Counted from the first letter of the stretch, positions 10,966 to 25,722 are shown. The stretch is DNA of 64,000 nt from Corylus avellana (GCF_901000735.1 NC_081544.1:36407235-36471234), one strand, 5' to 3'. The notes: generated by a model not told the origin, from the letters alone. Made by a program: numbers and translations.

Positions 10966-13900
10966 CTATCCATTTGAGTCCGCTAATAAAGCAATGACTT
11001 CACCATCATCAAAGTTTGACTCTACTGCTACCTCAAATGGGTTTTTACCTTCACCATTTACAGCCCGTGGATTAGCTCCCCTGCACATAAAAAAGTTGAA
11101 AAATATAATGCGATAAAATAAAAAATAAAACATCAACAAAAAATCACACGCACATATATTTGAATATAGAGACTGGCAACCTAAGAAAAAACTGTGAAAA
11201 GAATACTGCAACTATAACCATGATGTAGCAATGATTTTAGCCACCATCCCTAAAGGAAAAAGAAAAAGAAAAGCGCTAAAAGCTAAAAGCTAAAATCTAA
11301 GGACCATAAAAGTCACCTTGTAAGAAGCAATTTCACAGATGTGGTTCTGCCTTTGAGAATGCAGCGGTGTAGTGGCGTTTGACCTCTTGAATCAGTTGCA
11401 TTTATATGTGCACCATACTGTAGGAGGAGTTCTATCATGCCAATGTCTGTAGTTTCACAAGCAAGGTGAAGCAGGGTGCACCCATCTAGATCCTCCAAGG
11501 TCTGGCCTTCAGTTGTGCCTGCCAAGTTTGTAGAGCTAGTGGAGGACCTTTCCAATGAATCCACTGTGAAGCTGCTAGAACTGTTGTCAAGGCTGGTCTG
11601 CTCGTGCAATAGCATTGCTTTGGCAAGGGTTATAGAAGAGACAAAAGATGTTTGCTCGTATACAGCATTAACATCTGCTTCAGAATTCACTATGTGACGA
11701 TATACAGCTTTCTTGTCATTAGCACGCACACCCTCCCAGATTTGTTGTGCCACTAAGTGAGGATATTGATTGTCTTTTGGCTTACGAACAAAAATCTTTT
11801 CTGCATACTGTAATCAAAAGAAAACATCTGTCACTTGAAAATTTCTGCAGCAGTCTGAAAGACTTAGCAAGTAGCATATGGCGCATAAGATTAGTAATCC
11901 ACACAAAAAAAAAGAGATGTTTGAAAATTTTCAAATATCGGTATTGCATCTTGAAAACTGCTGGGAGATTATCAGGGAGAAGAACAGCATGCAATATGTT
12001 GTGTAGGACTTCTCTTTAACTCCCTGTACTTTGGTTAGAGAGAAAAATCTAGTTCTCTCTCTCTCTCAAGGACACCCACCCACCCACGAACTCAATAGTC
12101 ACTAGGAAACAGTAATGCCCACGATCCTCGATTCACTAAACTACTAAGCATCTGTCAACCTACAGATTTAATTCTGCAATCCTGCACTATCTGCAGACTG
12201 CAGCTATTACTCTGCACAAATGATTTCATCTCACTAACTCATCATTCAGAAACCAAAAATACAAGCTGAAGTGGGTTCATAGTATTATACTGCTCTTATC
12301 AACATCTTAAGAGTGAATCCTAACTATTTTCTTATCTTTCCAGTTCTCAGAGATCAACAATTAGTTGTAGCTAATGTCTTAAAACTAATGACTTGTCTAG
12401 TAAACCCTCTATTCCAAAACATAAATAGTCACGCATTTCTATCATAGTGCACAAATTGTCAGCAACTACATATGATACAGATGTAATTACCGGCATTCAC
12501 AGGAAAAGTGTAAACAATCACTGAACATATCTTATCTACATAGGCCACATGCAATTATCTTCAGGTGAAAGAGAATGACTTAAACAAAAAGATCATAATA
12601 GAAGACTAAATTGTCACACCTTTGCATGGATGAACTTCTCCTTCACTGATATAGAATCAGCATGACTGGGTTTACTGATAAAAATCAGCTGTGGCTTATC
12701 AGACTTGTAAAGGCTTCAGAAACAGAAAATAATAAGTGGGTGTTAGCCACACCAATCAAAAGAAGAATAATATATTTCTGTGGGGTTGAAACAATCCAAT
12801 TTCAATCATTATTAGAGATTCTTTACCCTGCAGGGACGAGATCAAGCTGAAAAGCACTTCTTGATTGCAATAGTTCCTCCCATACTGAATTGGCAAAGGC
12901 ATTGCCCAGAGACTGAAACAAACTTATAACAGAAGGATCCCACACTTTGACATCCAGAGTAAGAGACCGTACCTGAAATAGCAATCAACACAAGAACAAA
13001 AGGTGCACAAATGAGCACTGTATAAACATCATCACCAAATGGAATCTTATCCAACTGTTAAAAAAAGAAGAAGAAGAAGAAGACGAAGATATCATGAAAT
13101 TAAATAGGAGTATGGCCCAACAAAAAGTCAATAAGAAAAACCAACAATTCCCACCAAATGACAGACTCAATATGAGATTCTCCATTTACCCATACATTGG
13201 ATCATGCACGCCAATGTTATCATGCACAATACAGAGCCCAGTAATTGCATTGGCAGAAAGTTTCAGAGCTTCTTCTTAAGAAAGAAAGTTGGGAGAAAAA
13301 TTAATCATCTATTGAATATTTAATAGTTCCCACAAAAATTGAGTAGTTAAAAAATGTTTTATATACAAATAAAAATTCATTATCTTTGGAAACTTCAAAA
13401 AAATAAAAGTAGTAAGAGTACACCACATAAAACAATATGAATCCAGACAAAGTCCTAAGATGTAACTCCTGGGAATCTGAGACTGTCAATGCAGAGGAGT
13501 AATCTTGGAAGGATGGAGATGGGTAGGAAGGAAAAGGGAAGGAAGCATAAAATAAGAAAAAACTTGTTTTTTTGTGACAGAAAATACAAATTATGGACCC
13601 AAGTAGCTATGATTGAGGCTTGATACATATCTTGGAAGCATAATAAACTAAATTCAACAACTCTTAATCTATGAACCTTCTATTAAGATGATACAAGAAG
13701 CTGATTTATTAGTTTTAAGGCAAGCACATAAAATTTTGAATGAGACAGACTTGCAGGCAATTTCTGCAGTCAAATCACAGAACAGCACTAGTACGTCTAA
13801 AGATGACCACATGCAATAGGCTCTCTAACCCATCAAAGATTCTTAAAAATGCAAAGACTAGATAAAGCAGGACACCACCAATTTGTTTTTAGGATCATTC

Positions 13901-16900
13901 AACTATGTTCACTATAACTCTCCAATAGAAGCTTATCTATAAAATTAAATGATAACTGAAAGAAATTGTAATTCATATGCTATTTTTATGCATATGTTCA
14001 TCAGTCATCATCCATCTAAACCTCTTATAAAGACATCTAAACGTCGGTCAAAATAGAACATTGTCTGTCCAAGAAGCAAGCATGCTCATAGAGAACATGT
14101 AAAAGTACGAGTATATCTCTAACATATAGAATTTACCTTCGATATGTGTACCCCGAGATTACGGTGAACACCAGAACATTCAATACAAACAAGAACACCA
14201 AGATTTAATGATGCCCAATCTGGTTCGGGGGCACCGCAATCGGCACATTTATCATTTCCACATACTCTTCGCAATACATCGATTGGCTTCTCAATTTTTA
14301 CACAGGATCGTTGTGGTTGCATACTTCTCATTGGGCGCTCAGAATGTGCAGTAGCAGGGCCCCTCTCGGATGTATATTCTTCAACTGTGCAGTGATCAAA
14401 GTCAGAACTTTCAAAAGAACTACTCTCACTTGCAGAGCGATGATGACTGCTTCCCATTGGACTAGCAGGCAGACACTGTCATATGGTGGAAACTTCAATC
14501 ATCAAAACAACGATGAATATAATTGGCCACAATCATCAAATTGTTTTTAGAAATTACCCTCTCAGGAGCTTGAGAACTAAGTAATGAAGCTATGACCCCT
14601 GTGATCTTTTCAATCCAATCCATTTGATCCAGTGCACTCTCTGCCTGCACTGACAAGCATAAATAAATGTTATTGAGGATCTATTACCAAACATTAACCC
14701 TCAGCAGTACCCCATCTTCTTGGCAGAATCATCCAGCAAGTTAGTTTCTGATGCTTTAAATTCCATGAAAGAAAATCTGAACCCACAAGGACATGCTACC
14801 CCTCAAGTCATACCTGCAAAGTGTAGTTCTTTGTTGGTGAAATGATCCTGAAGCAAAACCGAAGATCTGACTGGTCAGCATCAACTTTGATTGTTGACGT
14901 AAGCAGGTTTACTGTGTGATGAGCAACAGATTTCTCATCGTGTACTCCACCATGATAATGAGAGGAAAGCCACCGACTCAGCAGTCCAGAACCAAGCTCA
15001 GAACTATTCCTCTGACCAGAAAGTTGACTGCTAGAGCCCTAAAAGATATACCCAAACACAAGCATGAAAGGTAAAAGTTGATGCCAAGCAGAGACTTGAA
15101 CCCACATGTAGCCTGACTTAGATTATAAACAAGGTACTTACAGATGATTTGCTGCACTGTTTGCGATAGTAATACAGCATTCCACGGCTATCAAGAACAA
15201 AAAACCTTCTTTTCCAGTCACCCCTTAAGTTTGAGGAACGCTTTGAGAGATAACCTTGTCGAATGGTTTGAACCTGAGACATTTCTTACAGCATTAGATG
15301 TATATAGAGACAACTAGAAAGATGAGAAAACTCAATTTGTAAAACAAAGATAGTTTTATAGATAGAGCTTCTTGATAAATTAAAAAATATAAACCTTTCC
15401 CTTTGCAGCAGACTGCATAACCGCCTCTATCATTTTGTGTGAACTTCTACCAATGGCTTGTATACCATCTCCATTAGGAGATCCATTTGTACCATTGGAA
15501 GACCACCTACTCTCTCGATCCACCTGCCTTTTATAATCTTGCATCCTCTCATTAAGAGCGGCCTGCTCATAGTTAGACCTTTCTCTCGACTGTTGTGCAT
15601 AAGTCAAAACCTGCAAAACAACAATAAATCTCAAATTTCAAATTTCAACAATAAACTTCACCTAGACAATATTTAACACGAGAAACATTAGAGTTCTCTC
15701 AGCTTATCAACCCAAGCCCATTCCCCACTATCTTGGGTTGGCCACTTCAAATTTTTTCTTGCCAATCCGGTCCTCCTAGAGCCATATTCATACAGCACTG
15801 GTACATCAACAATCCCAACTTGTAGAACATTATTTTTATTTATTTTTTAATTTTGGATGGTAAATCCTTAGAGATGTTTATACCATTTTGTTGACACAGC
15901 ACGGGCTATATAGCAATGATGTGCTTTCCATTAAACTTCAAATCATTGAAAATGACTAATTATCAAAAGCAGATCTTTTACAAAGGACAAATAACCAAAT
16001 TACAATTATTGTAATAGACCATAACGCCGATATTAACATATCTGCTTCCAATATAAACGCAAATGTAAACAGCAAACCTGATTAATGTATGGCTCCATTT
16101 GATGCAACAACTCATATCCCTACATATAGTAAAATAATCAAGATAAGCACATATAGGACAAAGAATGTGGAAAGGGCAGAAAGTTCCTGCCATGTCATCT
16201 ACCTGTTTGAAGTATCGAAGGTGTGCATCCATCGTCCCACTGACTGCTTCCAAAAATTCGAACCTCTTTTTCGCTTCAACATTAGAAAGAGCAGTTACCT
16301 GGACAGAGTGACCAAAATTATAAATAAAACCCTGGGTGTCACTATCACAACATTGAGTAGCTGAATTTCAGAGGTCAGATAAAGGTTCATTTTTAGTAGA
16401 ACAAGCATACCAAGAAATTTACTTACCAAATTGAAGCGAGCTTGCTCAAATATAGACCTTGCATTATGAAGCTCCTGGAATTTCTCCAAACTATATTAGA
16501 AAATTGAATGGAAGATTCCAGTACCATGACAATTCTACAGATAAGAATATGGAGATAAATAAACTAACAATTAATATTGCATGATACCTCCTCTAAAATA
16601 ATTGCTACATCGGACTTTGTGCCTTTCCTCAGTGACAGAAACTTTTCACGAGCCTGTAGCATTATGAGCATAGTATAACAAAGCAGACATTACTTCCATA
16701 TCAATAGTACATTGGTCATTCATCTCAAAACATCCATGAGATAACCAAAACCATGGTGAAATTATTGAAAGGAGGTGGCAGGTTTAGGCTTTTGTTGCTG
16801 TTTTAATATGCATAATCCAGATTTATTAATCAGTATAGTTATAATGTCGCTTTAAGAAAATTGCTGCAAATTCAAGATGCAAGGTTTCAGGTTCACACTA

Positions 16901-19900
16901 TACTAACTAAAGTGTTTTGCAACACTATATTCTATCAATGGAAGGGTAACCCATGACAAGCTTTTCCTGATATGTATGCAAATGGCATCAACTAGAATGA
17001 CCAATTAAGAATTTAAGATGAGGGATGCACCTGGTCATAAACCATACTAGCCTTGTCAAAACGCTTCCGTGCTTCCTGCACTAAGAGAAGATCCCTTAAA
17101 ACCAATTTTGCAACAATAAATATTAAAAATCAGTGCAAAGATTTTCTTTCACAAAAATGTCACACTTAGAAGGACATCTCAATATGATGAGTGACATATG
17201 CTTGAAAAGGAAATCAGAACCCATGGCATAAATTGCTTGTAACTAGAAAATACTATATGGAAAAATGGTAGTCACAGCATAACTGGACGCAATTTTCTGC
17301 ATGGACTAAGAGCTTCTCACGTGAAGTAAGACCCAAAGAATTTTCATTTCAACCAGCAAATGGGGATATGTGCATGTCAGTATCTATGAATGTAGTGCAC
17401 CACCTGACTAAATAGCTGGCCTTGCATTCAATATTATTCATAAAAGAATAGAATAAACATTAAAGTTTCAAGTCAGCTTTCAGGACACTCTTGTCAACTC
17501 TTCTTCAGTAGAAAATTTTATGGAAGATGAAAAATCTCTTCATCCTAACCAGTGGGAGACCATATGCCCCCCACCTCCCAAAGGACAAAAAAATGCAGTC
17601 CAAGTGGTCAACAATGAGGTAGACATTATAACATTACTACTCATCGCATATGCAGTGGAAGCAATGGAGAGATTGAGGCCCTTCTGATAAACAGCTAAAA
17701 GTGACCGCTGAGAAATATAAAATTGCATTTGGACATCAAAGTTCTGTTGTCATACTTAAACTTATACCATATCAGAATTGATACCTCATAAAGAGTTATT
17801 ACAATATACTTCTAATATGCAATAAAAATTAGGCAATTAACAGTACCTTGACCTCATGCAAATCAATATTGACAAACTGCAATAATCTGTCGTTTAGCAT
17901 ATGCTCAACCTGCGAGAGAGAGAGAGAGAGAGAGGAACAATCAAAATATGTCAACCAAAAAAAGGAAAAAAATAACTTCTTACTGACCCAAAGAAATATA
18001 AATTATTCGAGTGGGGGGGGGTGGGGAAGAGGAAAAAATTCTCCCAGATAGCAACATTTATGAAAAAGTATTATGTTCAGATATTTAAGCCTGATATCAA
18101 TGTGGTCACAACTATTTAGAAATTAGTAAATTAAGCAGTAAGCGCACAACCACCAAATTCTTCCTCCTTTTCTCTTTTCCTGTAACAAGTGAAAAACTCA
18201 AAATGTGGCTTATAATAGAGACAACAAAGTTATTACATAGACTCACCCCACTAAGTAAGAAAGAATGTGCGACAAAGCCACTTTCAACCATCCATCATGC
18301 TATATGACAACTCCCTTTAGAATTCTCTTTGATGGTTCTTAAATTGCAATATAAGGACGATTGCAAGAAGAATAGAAAATAAAGAAAAATACAGCTTCTT
18401 ATACAATTTTTTTTTTTTTTTTTGGATAAGCAAATACAGCTTCTTATACATGTAAACAGGACTTATTTTTTAAAGGTACAAGCTTAGCTTTCTTTTTATA
18501 TGAGAAAAGATAACAAGTTGAAGTGCTGCTGCAAGATTCCAAGTTTTCTATTATCTTTCCTCTTGACTTCATGAATGTCAAGATGAGCATTAAAAAAAAG
18601 CGTTAATGACATCAGCCAGTAGGTATGGACAATACGTCATAAACATTTTGAAGTTTAGTTTGCTCTCCTCAAGTCAAACTAATAAAAGAGAAAGAACAAA
18701 AGGTAGAGATGAGGTAGCATCTTTGGGAAATTCAATGCACCATGAGCCAGAACAGTTGGAAACTCACCAAGAAGCATGTACAGGAGCTAGTATTGGAGTG
18801 TACTAAGAAACATCATAACTCATATTCTGGCAATGGCAGTCAAATCAACATTGGCTTGATTTAACAGGAAATTAATTATGATAGAACAACAAGTTCAAGA
18901 AATTACAAGTTCTGAAAGCGGAAAAAATAATTCAGAATTTTTATTTTTACCTGGGACCGGAGAACTTCCTTGTATGTTCCAATTTCTCTCAACGCAATAG
19001 TAAATTTGGTCATTACAGGACCTGTAGAAGCAGATGGAAATTCAGTAAAAAGCATAAACTGCATTTTGAGAGCCACGAATACCGCATATTCCAGTCATAT
19101 GGTGTAATTGCAAACATTGTCAATGTAAATAACATAAGTGATTGGAGCATCCACAAAATTTAAATTAACAAAAGAGCCAAGTTAAGAACCATTTTATTCC
19201 AGCATAAACAAATTGACATACCTCCAAAAGCCAAACTAATTGGATCATTATGCCCTCCACCAAAAGTTTCTAGTGCACTAGCAAAAGCAATGTCCCCATC
19301 ATATCCCTCACCAAGTCCTTCACTGTGAGAGGAAAAACATATGCAATTAGAACCCACACAAACCAAAAGTCCATAGGATAACAAAATACTGGTTTGATGC
19401 AATAAAAAACACGAGGAATTGTCATTGGAAACTGCTTGAAAAATGTTATTTTCATGGTGGCAAATGAAATCAATGTAGAGATTCTAATTTACTCTGTCAA
19501 CATTGTAATTCAAAATGCTAGCAACAGCTAGATGATACATACACTCTGAGAACTTTCTATAATGTGAAAATAGATCTTGAATTAAAGTATTGATGAATAA
19601 TATAGAAACACTTTTATAAGTGTATACATACGTATATTTTCGACATCCTTTGTAAAACTTTAAACTTCTCTCCCTTAATGATTCAGCACTTTCCTCCAAG
19701 CTTTGTATCTGTTTAGCAAGAAGACACCAATAAGCCACAACACTTCAGTGCAGTGTATCAAACATGAACGCAATAGCGTCCAACAAATAATTTCAACCAT
19801 AGCAAATCGAAATCAGCTGATACAAATATGTTATCCATATCTGGCATGGATACTATGACAACAGGGACATTTAATTTATCATGTTGGTGTCTTCAGCAAC

Positions 19901-20645
19901 CAGTAGCGATTTGCTTAGAGTGAGGAACAATACAAACAGGAAAGATGGCACAAAGGTTATACGTAGTAGTCTTTTATTTCAGTTTCACAAACAATAAAGA
20001 GTGTTTCCTCACCTAGCTCAACTCAACTAAACGTTAAAATTAACTACATAGGTCAGCAACAATAGTTCGTCCAAGTTATCAATAAACAAAACTTCAGAAG
20101 GAGAGTAACCAACTCAAAGTCTAATTGCATAGTATTTGAAGCTTCAGAGATAAGGAAGTAGGATTCATACGGTGGGTTTTTAAAATGCCTCAAAGAAGTA
20201 ACATAATTCGGCCTAAACATGTTAGCATTATATATTTTTATTAATAATAAGAAAACCCATAAAATTCACAACCGAGAAATGAAAAATCTGATTTCCATAA
20301 AATGTCCAACTAGTTAGCAATTATGGACAGTGACAATCAAGAAAACTACAAACTCTACAACCATAGCTCTCCTATTATTCATATTTGTTTAATTAATGAA
20401 ACTTTCCTTACAACTTTCAAACTTCAAACCATTGGTATGCAGCAAACCTCCAATTAAGTGAAAACTCCCGAAGTTTCATTTCTCTTTCTAATTGTTCACA
20501 GCAACCAAACAGAGCTTGGAAAGTTCTCTTTTCTAATGCACAAATTTAAGATAATCAACCAGAGCATGCATAGCGAGAGAGACAGAGAAATAGAGAGGAC
20601 CTGCTTGCGAAACATAGGAGAGTCATCGAGCTTTGCGAAATGCAT
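10966..20645 (-). CDS. AGD3: ARF-GAP AGD3 (VAN3/SCARFACE), BAR-PH-ArfGAP-ankyrin
   Basis: Nineteen coding exons in transcript order: 20645-20601, 19708-19632, 19322-19222, 19021-18951, 17909-17847, 17075-17031, 16653-16588, 16474-16427, 16298-16203, 16119-16078, 15610-15395, 15273-15142, 15038-14814, 14644-14558, 14475-14137, 12972-12827, 12713-12620, 11807-11317, 11080-10966. They sum to 2499 nt (832 aa; family about 827 aa), all GT-AG. Domains: N-terminal BAR (about 1-230, starting [15 protein letters not shown]), PH (about 295-435, [21 protein letters not shown]), ArfGAP zinc finger with C515, C518, C535, C538 (CX2CX16CX2C) and the catalytic arginine in GVHRN (R543), and C-terminal ankyrin repeats (about 737-800). 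VAN3/SFC stimulates GTP hydrolysis on ARF at the trans-Golgi and plasma membrane and is needed for continuous leaf veins through auxin-carrier traffic. The serine-rich linker ([10 protein letters not shown]) favours AGD3 over AGD1, 2 or 4. The gene lies tail-to-head with CRN. Confidence 0.92.
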
Positions 20646-21200
20646 TTTTTGATACCACGATTCTTGAGCTTCTTGGCGCTAATTATTAATTACCATTACA
20701 TCCGAAGCTCGATCTTCGTTAATCAAATCTCATAACCGCCACGAAGAAGCGTGAATCCGAACGAGATCTCGCATTTCACTCGCATCTTGATCGCCATTCA
20801 ACCAAGACCAAGAAAATAAACAGCAAATAAAAGAATCACCTCCAGTACTCGAAATTACAGCCCTGAAACAAATACGAGCTCGATTTACATGAATTTCACA
20901 CCCACTGACGCTAACGAGAAGAGCGGCTTCGGGAGCTCCAATTTTTTTTTTCTTTTGCTTTCTTTTTTTTTCTTTTCCTTTTTAGTTTTTAGCTTTTGGT
21001 TTCAAAACCCTAGAAGAGACCAGAATAAGAAACCCTAGGAAGTGCAGGAAAACGTGAAGGTTGGATTAGCGGTATATTTAGAGACAGTGTTTATTGGGAA
21101 TTGAATGGGGATCGGTTAGGAAATTTGAATTAACCTGAAAATGTCGAAACCACATGTGTGTGAGACAGGCACAGACATAGATAAAAGCGAAACACACTCA
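20646..21200 (-). promoter_or_regulatory. AGD3 5' leader and proximal upstream region
   Basis: Sequence just upstream of the AGD3 start codon (reading leftward). It has a relatively GC-rich stretch (20680-20930) typical of a plant 5' UTR, a purine-rich A-tract region when read in the gene direction (20940-20990), and no ORF. A leader intron is possible but no pair of splice sites can be assigned with confidence. Promoter elements were not identified. Confidence 0.4.
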
Positions 21201-22499
21201 CAGCCTTTTTCTGTTTCTTCTTCACCCCAACTTTCTTTTTCTTTTCTTTTTTTTTTTTTTTTTTGTTTCTTCCGTTTTTAATTTACTGCTTTACATAAAC
21301 AGATGCGTAAGTGAATCGTGCAAAACTACGTCGTTTGGTCGTTTAATACACGGACAGAAGGTGGAGATCCATTGAGAAGCGGCGTCGTTTGAGTTACCTG
21401 AAGCATATACATCATGGTTGTCTCACTCTCATTCATGGTACAGAAAATCCGCTCTTCAAGTCTCTGACAGTGGTAGCCTTTTAGGGTGATGAGAAACAAC
21501 GAAGACCAGTCTCACCACTGCCCAATCTGGGCGCGTGTACTGAAACAATAAGCAGAAACTAATGGCTTAGTTTTCTCATCATTCCGAGTAAGCGGAGACT
21601 AATGTTAGAGCATTTCCATCAAACTTTTTAAATTTTTTTAAAATTTAACTTTGAAAATATTTTTTTATTTAATTAGCCACTTTTTAAAATTATCAAATAT
21701 CAAACTCTCTAAATATTTATCTACTTTAACTAAATATTATTTTTTATTAATAAATGTAATTACCATGAAATTCACTCAATCACTCACATGAAATTTCATG
21801 TGAGAGATTTACAAAAATGCCACCCTAACAATTAAAATAATATTAAAAAATAAATAGCTTTGGCTTTTTGTATCTTTATATTTGGAGATGAGTTAAATTT
21901 AACTTCAGATAAAGAGTTTGATAAATAATATTTTTTTTGTGGATTTTATTAAAAATTTAGAGAAATGTTAAATATGAAGAGCTTGATGGGGATGCTCTTA
22001 TTATCTGATTATTATCTGCCACATATATTTATATATATATATATATATATATAGAATGATCTAAATAAAGTGACATGGGTATATTATTGGATGCTGAAAA
22101 ATTTAATCTAAACAAAAAAATAATTTCTCTTTATTTTACTTAAAATTAAAAGAATCTTATTCATTTCTGACAGGCTAAGAAAAAAATAAACTAATAACTA
22201 AGTGAAAGGGTGATTGATTCATAATTTAATTTAAATATATATGTGTGAATTTAACTTTAAGTTATTAAATAATTTAAATGTTGCACCAGATAATAATCAT
22301 AAGAGTTTTTTTTATTCGGAAAGTATATATATATGTTTTTTTATTTTTTGCCTTTTTCAAATTTTTATAGATATATTTTTGTTTTTTTGAGAATTTTTGT
22401 GGGTATTTTGTTTTTTTAGTAGTAAAATATGGACATTATAACCCAAGTAGATCGGTATAAACATTATGGTAGACATGCAAATAGGGCCGTAGATTGAGG

Positions 22500-22680
22500 A
22501 GTAATGCTACAAGTCCGTCTTATGTTTCTATTGAGTCCTTAAAAAAATGATGTGGCTATTAAAATTACTATTTGACTTGTGATTAATTATTATTAGATTT
22601 TGATCAAATGATAATTTTAATAGTCACATCATTCTTTAAGAGACTCAAGAGGGACACAAGATGGACTTCTAAAATTACTA
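22500..22680. mobile_element. MITE with long TIRs and 10-bp TSD (Mutator-like)
   Basis: A 181-bp element whose two halves are imperfect inverted repeats of about 68 bp each: agtaatgctacaagtcc at the left, and the reverse complement of ggacttctaaaattacta at the right. The direct repeat tagattgagg flanks it exactly (22490-22499 and 22681-22690). A 9-10-bp target-site duplication with long TIRs is typical of Mutator-like non-autonomous elements. There is no coding capacity. The terminal motif aatgctacaagtccgt recurs at about 45630 and 49293. Confidence 0.8.
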
Positions 22681-23661
22681 TAGATTGAGGTAGATAAATG
22701 TAGTTTTTATTTTTTATTTTATAAAATATAACTTAATTGAACTTATAAATTAAAACAATATAAATATATAATATTAACGTTTCACTTCAAAGCACTTTAG
22801 ATATAATATATAGAATTAAGCTTTTAGATTAAGATATTATTCAATATGTTATGATGAGGCTCTACTTGAGAAATCTTTAGACATTTATCTCCAAAGAAAT
22901 AATATCAAAATTGATGTTGATATACAACAATATTTTAACATGATTTTACTTGTATAAAGTTAGATCATTGGACGTGTTGAGATGACAGAATCCATGATAA
23001 ATATATTCCTCAATTGGAGTGAAATAAATAAATAAATCAGAAAATCCATGACAAACCAGCTCGTTAAGCATACATAGATTTTTTTTTTTTTTAGCAATAT
23101 AAATGAATTAGTTAATTCCTTCTAACAATGATTCATTTTTAAAATTGTAAAATTACTTAGATTTAAGTCGTTATTTATATCGAACAACTCGAAAGAATGC
23201 TACTTATTAAAAGTGTAGCATGTTGTTGATGAAAATTGAGTACATTTTTGTTAAATTATTGTGTCTATGTTGTAGAAAAACTTTGAGCTAAAAGTTATCT
23301 TTTAATTTTGTAAAGAATAACGGTCTCTTCAAAAGTGAAGAATCAAATTTTGAAGAGGAAAATTATTTTTAACCGTAATATATATATATAACGAAAATGT
23401 CTTAATTCACATAATTTTAAAATTTACGATTTCAAACAAAATTATAAAGATCATGTCCTACTTGATTACTTATCCCTCACCCATTTGTTAGAGAATATGT
23501 GCGTGAGTTTGTCCCGCATTTCTGTCTTTGTCTTTCCTCTCTGTATTATTATTTTTGTAATATTATTATTCAGCATTATGTATTTTTACACCATTTTCTA
23601 TGAGTAGGATAATTGGAAATATGTATATCAAGGACATATTATGTGAGATTAAGAGTCTAAA

Positions 23662-23867
23662 ATTGCGTTTGAAAAATATAATTTTTAAGTCAAAAAAAGT
23701 TTTTAGGCAAAAGTTTAAATCAAACTTTTGTTTAAAAGCTCTTTTTGGCAATTTTTAAGTTTTTTGGACCATTAAAAGTGCATTTAATTTTTTACCAAAC
23801 CGGTATTTTTTTCTTCAAACAAACATTTTTAGTGTTAAAAGCATTTTTAAACTCTTCAAACGCAACC
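23662..23867. mobile_element. Degenerate MITE related to 6045-6275 element (inverted)
   Basis: The ends carry ttgcgtttgaa and its complement ttcaaacgcaa (11 bp). The interior, for example taagtcaaaaaaagttttt, matches the complement of the interior of the 6045-6275 element (aacattttttgacttaaaaa). It is therefore read as a diverged copy in opposite orientation. A target-site duplication is not obvious. Confidence 0.55.
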
Positions 23868-25722
23868 TTAAACGGGTTTTTAAAGTTATATTTCCAACGA
23901 GTTTTATGGAAGCGCGCGTGGTGATTGTAACTAAATCCGAGAGATGCTTCTGTCACGCCTAGTAAACACTTCTGTGGTGGGGCCCAACTAGAATTTCCCT
24001 CCATTTCCTTGTCATACACGACCAGACAAGGTGGCCACCAGCCCGTTAGTAAAAAACTATCGTGTTTGTTTGATAACGTGTTTCGTAGTATTTTTGGTTT
24101 TTTATTTGAAAATTTTGTTTGACTAAATATAAATGTGAAAATTATTTTTATATTTTTAAGAAAATTATGTGTTAGTATTTTATTTGAAGAAGAGAAAATA
24201 AAAATTAAAAACAACAATTTTAAAAAATAGAGTTATAAGTTTCAGGCTCAATTTAAAAAAAATAAATTAAAAATTAAAGCAACCAAACTAATTAACATTT
24301 ACCGCCATACCAAATGAAAAAAGCAGGATTCACCTATTTTCTTCGAAATGAAAAGAAAAAATAAAAACAATCTTCCAAGTTGGACATGCCTTATTGCCTG
24401 TCCCACGCACCTCAGTCCCTTGACAACGCCTATCGGTCAGGCATAATGGGCCATGCCATCATAGCTAATTTGCTGTTTAGGTTGTGTCATTGCGCAAGCA
24501 ACAACTGTAAGGAAGATTCTTTTTTTTTTGGTAGGAACTGAAAAAAGATATAATATATCTAACTAACATTCTTAATATTAAAAAAAAAAAAGAAAAAAAG
24601 AAAAAAGGGGAGTGGGGAAGACCGCAAAAGAACTATAGAAATAACAGATCAACTTCTGAAAGAAACACCTTCCTTAAAAACTATGATCAACTAAACATGC
24701 AGAAAGTTCCTGCGCGAATTATATAACATGCATGTTGACGATTCCAGAATCACGGAGAAAACACAAACTACGAAGATCTCCCTTTTCTCACATCATGATC
24801 ACACCACTTGTATACATATTCCCTGTGAATGCCATTCATTTCCTTTTATGAGTATATATGTATGTATTGAAATAAGAGCCGCCATTGAATTTCTTTAAGA
24901 GATATATAGATATTGTAGCTATATATCAATTTGGCACATATAGCTTTTCACACCGACTAGCAATTTTTGTTGGGGAAAGGGGATAAAAGAAGGATTAAAG
25001 AAAGGAGTTATATAGGAGAGATGAAGAAGAGGGATCGGGGGCTTTGTGGATTAGATGGAAAGTGGAAAAGAAAGAGCTGAGAGAAGAACGCTTTAATACT
25101 TTATGATGACGACTATGGCCTATATTGTTTACTTTTTTGACTGTTTGCATATCGTTTTTCTTTTCTCTATTCTTTCAACTTGCTAGGTGAAGCCTTTGCC
25201 TTTTAGGGGGACATGTGTTGTTATTTCTAAAGTGGGAATCATTTATCTAAAATCGCATCTACTACTACGTACAAGTACCACCACCTACATATACTATAAT
25301 TATTGATTCTCTTGGTTATTCACATTTTACTCCACGGAGACCAATTTGACAATTTGACAATTTTTTCAATTTGTAGTTGACGTAAGTTGTATAGGTACAA
25401 TGTCTCAAGAATGAGACACTACTCATTTAAGTTTTACAATATTAATTAAATGATTAAATTTATTATTTTTAAAATACTTAATTATAATGTGCAACAAGGC
25501 TTAATAGGCTCAACCAAATGCCCATTGGCCTCAAGTAGTAGACCCAACCCTAGTCTAAAACCCGAGCTCACCAAGCAGCGCGCATTAGAATCCCTCCCTT
25601 AACTTGCACTCCAAATGGAAATGAACTACCAGAAATCAAGATTCTCCTAATTATTGACCTACCAATTAAAGGATATGCAAAAAAAGGAAAGTAACCATAA
25701 ACCATTGACAGTCTTTTCTTTA

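Noticed and set aside
24960..25085. Purine-rich stretch with a short ATG frame (MKKRDRG...), considered as a small peptide or miRNA precursor
   Set aside because: Only about 18 codons, no signal peptide, and no inverted repeat long enough for a miRNA hairpin was seen.
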